Shown here: positions 56,132-64,000 of the stretch, piece by piece | Layout: each line of letters opens with the position of its first letter | Numbering within the stretch: position 1 is the stretch's first letter | Assembly (NCBI GenBank): GCA_947624295.1 | Contig: CANQJV010000005.1 | Span: 1-64,000, forward strand | DNA: 64,000 nucleotides | Source: an uncultured Ruminococcus sp. | Lineage (GTDB): Bacteria; Bacillota; Clostridia; Oscillospirales; Ruminococcaceae | Reading direction: 5' to 3' | Made by a program: the position numbers and the translations under genes | The notes under the pieces: model-generated | Database searches by the model: none | What the model was told of the DNA's origin: nothing | What the model saw: the letters and a program-made list of their open reading frames with translations, nothing else

Positions 56132-56680
56132 ATGATTAAAAATTTTTTAGGTCATCTCCGTACAATAACGGCTCACAGACATCTTGTCATGGTTCACTGC
56201 TTCAAAGCCGGTATTGTAAAGCGTGGTCTTTTACACGATTTGTCAAAATATTCACCTGCGGAATTTATCCCCGGTGTCATATATTTTCAAGGCAACAGAA
56301 GCCCTAATGAAAAAGAACGTGAAGTGAACGGCTTTTCGCTTGCGTGGATTCACCACAAAGGCAGAAATAAACATCACTTCGAATACTGGACTGACTACAG
56401 CACCAAAACAGGCAGGCTTGAACCCGTCCGAATGCCTGACGAGTTTATTTTTGAAATGTTCTGCGACCGTGTTTCAGCGTCCAAAATATATATGAAAGAT
56501 AAATATACTGACCGCTGTCCGCTTGATTACTTCCTCAGAGCTAAGAAAAAACGTGCTATAGAGAAAGTCACTTCCCGTAAGCTCGAGTTTCTCCTGCGTA
56601 TGCTTGCTGATAAAGGCGAGGATTATACTTTCAGGTACATAAGACATCAGGTCACGAAAATTAAGGAGTCGGAAAAGTGA
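56132..56680 (+). CDS. DUF5662-like protein
   Basis: HRHLVMVHCFKAGIVKRGLLHDLSKYSPAEFIPGVIYFQG; WIHHKGRNKHHFEYW. Confidence 0.8.
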   Translation: MIKNFLGHLRTITAHRHLVMVHCFKAGIVKRGLLHDLSKYSPAEFIPGVIYFQGNRSPNEKEREVNGFSLAWIHHKGRNKHHFEYWTDYSTKTGRLEPVRMPDEFIFEMFCDRVSASKIYMKDKYTDRCPLDYFLRAKKKRAIEKVTSRKLEFLLRMLADKGEDYTFRYIRHQVTKIKESEK

Positions 56681-58155
56681 AAAAAATTATCGCTATATCT
56701 TTTGCACTTTTATTCCTCTCATCTTGCGGAATTGTCGAAAATGTGCAGAATCCTACCGAAAAATCAACTGAAAAATCATCAGAATCTTCTGATGTATCTA
56801 CTTCTATTGTAAATGCAAATTCAACAACTGAATCTCAGGCGGATAGAGTACAGAACACTTCTCCGGCAGAATCAGGTGAAGTGCCGTCAACAACGCTACA
56901 GACAAATACAGCTGTATCTTCAGCAGTCAGAGGTGACTCCGCAATTCAGACAAGTATCTGGTCTGTTGTAACAGCAGTAACCGCCGTACAGAATACCGTT
57001 GCAAATGGCAATGGAAATGTCAGCAACAGTAATACTTCGCCTGTACAGGTCAACTCCGTGCAGACTTCTGCTAAAACTACCACTGTAACTTCAACGCCCG
57101 TTGTTGTGAATCCTGCTTCTGAAGTGGAAAATCACCTTGCAAATATGACTTTACACCAGAAAATCTGCCAGATGTTCATTGTCACTCCTGAATCAATTGA
57201 CGGTTACGACAATACAACTTATATAGACTGCAATTTCCATACTGGCTATGAACAGTACCCTGTCGGCGGAATAATCCTGTTTTCAGATAATATACAGGAT
57301 TCAGGGCAAACTGCTGTTATGATTACCGATATGCAGAACGATGCGCTTTTTGCAGGTACAGGAACATTCATAGCTGTTGACGAGGAAGGCGGAAATATTA
57401 CAAGAGTACAGGAAAAACTCGGTACTCCGGCAGTCTATAATATGGAATACTACGGCTCTGTCAACGATTGGCAGACAGCTTATTCAGTCGGGGAAACTAT
57501 TGGCAGTTACCTTGCGGAATACGGCTTTAACCTCGATTTCGCACCCGTTGCCGATGTCAATATAAACCCTTACAATGAACTCGGCTCACGTATTTTCAGT
57601 ACAGACCCGCAAATCGTCTCTGATATGTCGAGTGCTGTCGTTGACGGCTTACAGTCGCAAGGTATATGCAGTACTCTGAAACATTTCCCCGGACTGGGAG
57701 CAGGCAACAACAATACTCATTACGGTTCAGTGTGGATTGACCGCACTTATGAACAGCTTGCTGAATGCGAATTTACAGCGTTCCGTGGAGGAATACAGGC
57801 AGGCAGTGAATTTGTTATGGTAGGTCATCAGATAACATCAGCATCGGGAGATAATATGCCCGGAGATTTGTCGCACGTTGTCGTGACGGACTGGCTGAGA
57901 AACGAACTCGGCTTTGAGGGGATTGCAGTTACTGACAGCCATTCTATGGGAGCTATCGCTGATAATTACACAAGTGCCGATTCAGCAGTACTCGCAGTAG
58001 AGGCAGGTATAGATATGATACTTATGCCATATAATCTTTCCGAAGCAGTGGCAGGTCTTGAAAATGCCGTTGAAACAGGACGTATCTCTGAAAGCCGTAT
58101 AGATGAAAGCGTTATGCGTATTCTACAGAAAAAGTCTGAACTGGGCTTGATATAG
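56677..58155 (+). CDS. glycoside hydrolase family 3 (NagZ-like beta-N-acetylhexosaminidase) lipoprotein
   Basis: Lipobox LSSCG; VDEEGGNITRV; FAPVADVN; TLKHFPGLG; KHFPG-type; VTDSHSMGAI. Confidence 0.93.
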   Translation: MKKIIAISFALLFLSSCGIVENVQNPTEKSTEKSSESSDVSTSIVNANSTTESQADRVQNTSPAESGEVPSTTLQTNTAVSSAVRGDSAIQTSIWSVVTAVTAVQNTVANGNGNVSNSNTSPVQVNSVQTSAKTTTVTSTPVVVNPASEVENHLANMTLHQKICQMFIVTPESIDGYDNTTYIDCNFHTGYEQYPVGGIILFSDNIQDSGQTAVMITDMQNDALFAGTGTFIAVDEEGGNITRVQEKLGTPAVYNMEYYGSVNDWQTAYSVGETIGSYLAEYGFNLDFAPVADVNINPYNELGSRIFSTDPQIVSDMSSAVVDGLQSQGICSTLKHFPGLGAGNNNTHYGSVWIDRTYEQLAECEFTAFRGGIQAGSEFVMVGHQITSASGDNMPGDLSHVVVTDWLRNELGFEGIAVTDSHSMGAIADNYTSADSAVLAVEAGIDMILMPYNLSEAVAGLENAVETGRISESRIDESVMRILQKKSELGLI

Positions 58156-58187
58156 GCGATTCCAAAAATGAAAACGCTTTTTATGCG

Positions 58188-58224
58188 GGGCAGGAAAAAA
58201 ATAAATATATTTTTTCAGTAAAAT
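58188..58224 (-). repeat. T-rich repeat, copy B7
   Basis: gggcaggaaaaaaataaatatattttttcagtaaaat, partly degenerate. Confidence 0.5.
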
Positions 58225-58303
58225 TGCTCCGCAAATATAATTTTCTTTTCAGTAAAGTAATTTACTTATCTGAAAAAAATATAAATCAAAGGAGTTAATT
58301 ATT

Positions 58304-58915
58304 ATGTCTGAAATGTTTATCACTTGCCTTGATTTGGAAGGCGTACTTGTTCCTGAAATATGGATTGCTTTCTCTGAAGCTGTCGGCGTTCCCGAACTGA
58401 AAAAAACTACCCGTGATGAACCTGATTACGATAAACTGATGAATTACAGAATAGCTATACTGAAAGAACACGGTTTAGGGCTGAAAGAAATACAGCAGAC
58501 TATCGCCGGAATTGAACCGCTTGAGGGTGCAAAGGCTTTCCTTGACGAACTCCGTTCATTCTGCCAGACTATCATTATAAGCGATACTTTTACTCAATTC
58601 GCCTCGCCTTTAATGGTGAAACTCGGTCTGCCTACAATTTTCTGCAATACGCTGGAAGTCTCTGATAACGGCGAAATCACGGGTTACAGAATGAGGTGCG
58701 AAAAGTCCAAGCTGACTACTGTAAAAGCGTTGCAGTCTATGGGATTCGAAACAATAGCAAGCGGTGACAGTTTCAATGACCTCGGTATGATACAGGCAAG
58801 CCGTGCAGGATTCCTTTTCAGGACGACTGACCAGATAAAAGCCGATTATCCGCAGTATCCTGCATTTGAGGAGTACTCACAGCTGCTTGATGCAATAAAG
58901 CAGATTGTTAAGTAA
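58304..58915 (+). CDS. thrH: bifunctional phosphoserine phosphatase / homoserine phosphotransferase, ThrH-like HAD
   Basis: TCLDLEGVLVPEIWIAFSEAVGVPELKKTTRDEPDYDKLMNYRI; IISDTF; ASGDSFNDLGMI. Confidence 0.92.
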   Translation: MSEMFITCLDLEGVLVPEIWIAFSEAVGVPELKKTTRDEPDYDKLMNYRIAILKEHGLGLKEIQQTIAGIEPLEGAKAFLDELRSFCQTIIISDTFTQFASPLMVKLGLPTIFCNTLEVSDNGEITGYRMRCEKSKLTTVKALQSMGFETIASGDSFNDLGMIQASRAGFLFRTTDQIKADYPQYPAFEEYSQLLDAIKQIVK

Positions 58916-59045
58916 TATACATATGGGTGTATGCAGGTGTATGCACCCGGTTTATGCTTTATTTGTAATAGATGAAAGTATATAGTTGATTTATTTATTT
59001 TTTATGCAAATCTCTTGAAATTATTGCAGTTATATGTTATAATAA

Positions 59046-60386
<1,341 letters not shown>

Positions 60387-60410
60387 ATATAAAAATAAGG
60401 AGGAACTCAC

Positions 60411-61796
60411 TTGAAAAAGATACTTTCAGCGGTACTCACTGCCTCACTTGCATTAAGCTCCGTATGTCTGCCAATGCAGTTATGTGCATATGATACGGCG
60501 ATACAGGCGTTCAGTGCCGATGTAACACAAGAAAGCCTTGCTGATGAAATAAGAACGCATTTTGTCAACAGAGATACTTCTTTCCAGATAAGTATGCCGT
60601 ATGATATGTTCAGCTCGTGGGACGATTTGGAGGCAATCCTTGCAATTGCAGTTGAAGATACTCCTGAAAGCCGTCCTTATGAGGGTGATTATCTTGTGTG
60701 GCACATAGGTCGCTCACAATACAGATTGAGTTACGAAAACGGCAGTTGTGTTATAACATTTACAATGGAATACGATACCACAGCTGAACAGGAAGATGAA
60801 CTTGCAGCCGCAATAAAAGATGCTCTTGACGAACTTGACGTATACAACGCAAGCGATTACGAAAAAGTAAAAGCTGTACACGACTATATTATCGACAACG
60901 TAAGCTATAAACTCGATTCGACTGATATTGTCCATACAGCGTATGGTGCGCTCATCAACGGTAAAGCTGTATGTGAAGGTTATTCGCTCCTGATGTACAG
61001 AATGCTCTCCGAACTGGGGATTGACGTGCGCTGTATCCCCGGAGTGACAGGCGGTGACCATATGTGGAATCTCGTCAACCTGTACGGTAAATACTACTAT
61101 ATTGATGTGACTTATGATGACGGTGTTGCCAATATGGACAGATATGCGTATTTCCTCAAAGGTTCAAAGGATTTCGATGAATTCAGCGACGAAGAAAAAC
61201 ACGTGTTTGAAGCTCCTACAGCGAATAACTGGCTGTACGGGTACTATGGCGACGGTGATTTTCTCGGTCAATACAACATTTCCCCAACAGCTTTTGACCC
61301 GTCTGCACCGATTGTAACAACTACCACAAAAGCAACTACTACCACGACTACAATAAAAGTGACTACTACGACAACAAAAGCTACAACAACTACTACAAAA
61401 GCAACGACTTCAACCACGAAAACAACTACAAAGGCTACTACCACAAAAGCAACAGCTTCACCTACGAAAACAACTACAAAGACAACTGCTCCGCCTGTAA
61501 TAACAACTAAACCTGTTACAACTAAGCCTGTAGTAACTGATTACAATCTCGGCGATGTGAACGGCGATGATAAAGTTGATGCTATGGACGCTTCAATCGT
61601 TCTCCTTACTTACACTATGCTCTCAACTAATCAAAAAAGCGGTCTTACTCCCGAACAGGAAAAGGCTTGCGATGTCAATACAGACGGCAGAATTGATTCG
61701 TCTGATGCATCTCTGATTCTCAGCTACTATGCGGCTCTGTCAACAGGTATGATTATCGATACACCGATTGATGAGTACATACAGTATATTTATTGA
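60411..61796 (+). CDS. secreted transglutaminase-like protein with Thr-rich linker and dockerin
   Basis: TTG start with aaggagg RBS; AVCEGYSLLMYRMLSELGIDVRCIPG...HMWNLVNLYGKYYYIDVTYDD; GDVNGDDKVDAMDASIVLLTY...CDVNTDGRIDSSDASLILSYYAAL. Confidence 0.9.
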   Translation: MKKILSAVLTASLALSSVCLPMQLCAYDTAIQAFSADVTQESLADEIRTHFVNRDTSFQISMPYDMFSSWDDLEAILAIAVEDTPESRPYEGDYLVWHIGRSQYRLSYENGSCVITFTMEYDTTAEQEDELAAAIKDALDELDVYNASDYEKVKAVHDYIIDNVSYKLDSTDIVHTAYGALINGKAVCEGYSLLMYRMLSELGIDVRCIPGVTGGDHMWNLVNLYGKYYYIDVTYDDGVANMDRYAYFLKGSKDFDEFSDEEKHVFEAPTANNWLYGYYGDGDFLGQYNISPTAFDPSAPIVTTTTKATTTTTTIKVTTTTTKATTTTTKATTSTTKTTTKATTTKATASPTKTTTKTTAPPVITTKPVTTKPVVTDYNLGDVNGDDKVDAMDASIVLLTYTMLSTNQKSGLTPEQEKACDVNTDGRIDSSDASLILSYYAALSTGMIIDTPIDEYIQYIY

Positions 61797-61817
61797 TACA
61801 CGAAAGAGGGTGAAAAA

Positions 61818-63011
61818 ATGGACGGAAACAATTCTCTTGACGAACTCGAATATACCGGTACTACTGAAAAAAAAGGTGCGCCTACAGACGTATCTGCACC
61901 GATTCTTGACGATTTCGGCTATGATGCACCCGTAACTGCCAAAAAAGGTATGCCCACGGAAGTAACTGCGCCCGTGCTTGATGATATGGATTACTATTCA
62001 CCGCCTCCGGCAGCCAAAAAGGGTATGCCTACAGGTGTATCAGCTCCCGTGCTTGACGATATGGACGACTATGCGCCCTCTCAGGCTAAAAAGGGTATGC
62101 CGACGGAAGTAACTGCGCCTGTACTCGATGACAGCGATGAACCGTATCAGGCAGATGAACCTGATGTTCTCATAATGACGGACGAGGAAATAATTGAAAC
62201 TTTTTCGCCTGAACAGCTTGAAACTTACAACAGATTACCCGACGCAAACAAACGTAAAGTTATTGAACTTATGCGGAAACAGTTAGGTGCGGAAGAACCG
62301 CCTGTTGAAGTTACAGCACCTGTTCTTGATGAGGATAATTACTCACCGCCTGAAAAACCTGCACCTGCAATTGAGGAGGAAAAACCGCCTGAACCGCAGA
62401 AACCGCTGACAGCTCCCGTACTTGACGACGAACCTGAACCGCCGAAATATCAGCCGAAATTTGTTGATGAGGATTTGGAACGGGCTAAGCGTGAGGGCGC
62501 AAAACAAGCTGTATCTTCACAACTCATATCAGAACAGAAAGATTCAAAAGAAAGTCTGCGCATGATGTTGGAACTCAAAGAGGAACGCAGGCGTGAGGAG
62601 GCTCAGAAAGGCTTCAAATGGGTGATAGTGCTTGCAATTGTCGGTCTTATCGGAGCTGTAGCGTTCTACCTGCTGTACACGGGTTCACTCGGACTTACCT
62701 ACAAAGACGGCATTGACGGATTTGCGGGAATAATCAAGGATTCCGCACTGTACATAACAATAGCTATGGGTGCTACTTCTCTCGCAATGGTGTCGGGTAT
62801 CGGCTTTTTCAAATCGCTTGCATCACTGGTGTACCTGTTAGCAGGCATAATACAGGTTTTCCCGGGATTCGTGATGATTGCCCAGCATGAGGGAAGTCAG
62901 GGGCTTGCAATAGCACTGTATGCCATTGCAATTATCTGCACAATAGGCGTATTTTTCGGCTTATCCGCTGTGGAATCAGTCAGCTTGTATTTCAAGCGAA
63001 AAGAATTATGA
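61818..63011 (+). CDS. membrane protein with repeated KKGMPTEVTAPVLDD motifs
   Basis: APILDD/APVLDD/APVLDE motif recurs 6 times in the N-terminal half; TM helices at the C-term. Confidence 0.8.
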   Translation: MDGNNSLDELEYTGTTEKKGAPTDVSAPILDDFGYDAPVTAKKGMPTEVTAPVLDDMDYYSPPPAAKKGMPTGVSAPVLDDMDDYAPSQAKKGMPTEVTAPVLDDSDEPYQADEPDVLIMTDEEIIETFSPEQLETYNRLPDANKRKVIELMRKQLGAEEPPVEVTAPVLDEDNYSPPEKPAPAIEEEKPPEPQKPLTAPVLDDEPEPPKYQPKFVDEDLERAKREGAKQAVSSQLISEQKDSKESLRMMLELKEERRREEAQKGFKWVIVLAIVGLIGAVAFYLLYTGSLGLTYKDGIDGFAGIIKDSALYITIAMGATSLAMVSGIGFFKSLASLVYLLAGIIQVFPGFVMIAQHEGSQGLAIALYAIAIICTIGVFFGLSAVESVSLYFKRKEL

Positions 63012-63091
63012 ATTTTTTTGAAAAAATCCTTGACATTTCAGGGAATATGTTTTATAATATAATTATACAATCATGAAGGAGGATTATTATT

Positions 63092-63784
63092 ATGGGAATA
63101 TTCCAGAGAATAGGCGACATTGCCAAATCAAACATAAACGATTTGCTTGATAAGGCAGAAGACCCTGAAAAAATGGTCAAACAAATTATCATCGATATGC
63201 AGAAAGAGCTGAACGTTGCTACACAAAATTACGGTAAAGCTAAATCAAGCGAAATGCTTGCAAAAAGACAGCTCGATAACGCTAAGAAAGTTTCCCTTGA
63301 CTGGGAAAATAAGGCTAAAGCTGCACTTTCGCAGGGTAATCAGGACTTAGCTCGTGAGGCTCTCTCCCGTAAAGTGAAAGCTGATGAGGACGTTGCTAAC
63401 TATCAGCAGATGTATGATTCGATTTCAGCACAGACACAACAGGTCGGTGACCAAGTAGAACAGCTTAAAGCTAAACTGAATGAGGCTAAATCACGTCAGG
63501 CTATGCTTATTGCACGTTCGCAGATGGCTGATACAAAGAAAAATATCGCTAAATCGCAGGGTAACTTTGACGGCTCAAGCGCATTGGAGAAATTCAACCG
63601 CATGGAAGAAAAGGTCATGAGGAAAGAAGCTGAAGCTGATGCTTTCAACGAGATTGCTACAGGCGGAAGTATTGAAACAGACCTTAATGATTCTTTTGCT
63701 GAAGTTGAAAAAAATGCCAAAGTTGACGAGGAACTTGCAAGACTTATGGCGAGTATGAACAACAATAACGAGGTAAACGAATGA
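63092..63784 (+). CDS. PspA/IM30 (phage shock protein A) family
   Basis: MGIFQRIGDIAKSNINDLLDKAEDPEKMVKQIIIDMQKEL; long coiled coil. Confidence 0.95.
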   Translation: MGIFQRIGDIAKSNINDLLDKAEDPEKMVKQIIIDMQKELNVATQNYGKAKSSEMLAKRQLDNAKKVSLDWENKAKAALSQGNQDLAREALSRKVKADEDVANYQQMYDSISAQTQQVGDQVEQLKAKLNEAKSRQAMLIARSQMADTKKNIAKSQGNFDGSSALEKFNRMEEKVMRKEAEADAFNEIATGGSIETDLNDSFAEVEKNAKVDEELARLMASMNNNNEVNE

Positions 63785-63942
63785 AAAGCGAAATGAATCC
63801 AAAAAATATTTTCAGTATGCTTATCCCGATTGTAGGTGCAATTTTTATTGCGTGTGCATCTATACTGTACATTCTGTATAAAAGCTGGAGTAATAAGGCG
63901 TATTTTGAACGCTGGAAAGATTATGAGGATTGTGGAGTATAA
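63781..63942 (+). CDS. small single-TM protein, 53 aa (absent from supplied ORF track)
   Basis: ATGA overlap with pspA stop; MKSEMNPKNIFSMLIPIVGAIFIACASILYILYKSWSNKAYFERWKDYEDCGV. Confidence 0.75.
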   Translation: MKSEMNPKNIFSMLIPIVGAIFIACASILYILYKSWSNKAYFERWKDYEDCGV

Positions 63943-63961
63943 AATAGAATGTACAAAAAAG

Positions 63962-63982
63962 CCGGAGCAGATTTTGCTCCGG
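63962..63982 (+). terminator. terminator
   Basis: ccggagca gattt tgctccgg then ttttg. Confidence 0.8.
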
Positions 63983-64000
63983 TTTTGTTATATTATTTGA

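Noticed and set aside
61300-61520. Thr/Lys codon-rich direct repeats (acaactaccacaaaagca)
   Set aside because: Explained by the Thr-rich linker of a dockerin protein.

Overview
AT-rich Firmicutes (Clostridia) chromosomal window, most like a cellulosome-forming Ruminococcus. The taxon call is an inference from several dockerin proteins and a GH11-CBM22-dockerin-CE4 xylanase/esterase. Housekeeping and metabolic blocks: pheST; electron-bifurcating [FeFe]-hydrogenase hydCBA; a queuosine-precursor operon queD-queE-folE-queC-queF; purA; a pyrimidine-nucleoside phosphorylase; rlmB; an LCP protein; a GH3 enzyme; and PspA. Accessory content of most interest: (1) the first 11.4 kb is bracketed by perfect 77-bp direct repeats, the second abutting the pheS promoter, and carries a bacterial Hen1-Pnkp RNA-repair pair, a macro-domain protein and several copies of a MITE-like palindrome; (2) a degenerate P-type ATPase-like membrane protein lacking the DKTGT aspartate; (3) mosaic families of interspersed intergenic repeats (GGCGTATC-rich palindromes, a T-rich terminator-associated element, a TTTCGCACTATAGTCTG element), two of which flank a dockerin/beta-helix gene together with a perfect 65-bp inverted repeat; (4) a solute-binding protein/5'-nucleotidase-C-like fusion overlapping a hybrid histidine kinase gene; (5) a membrane protein with repeated APVLDD motifs next to pspA; (6) several small ORFs absent from the supplied track. 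No tRNA, rRNA, CRISPR array or transposase was recognised. All family calls are by eye from motifs; no searches were run.
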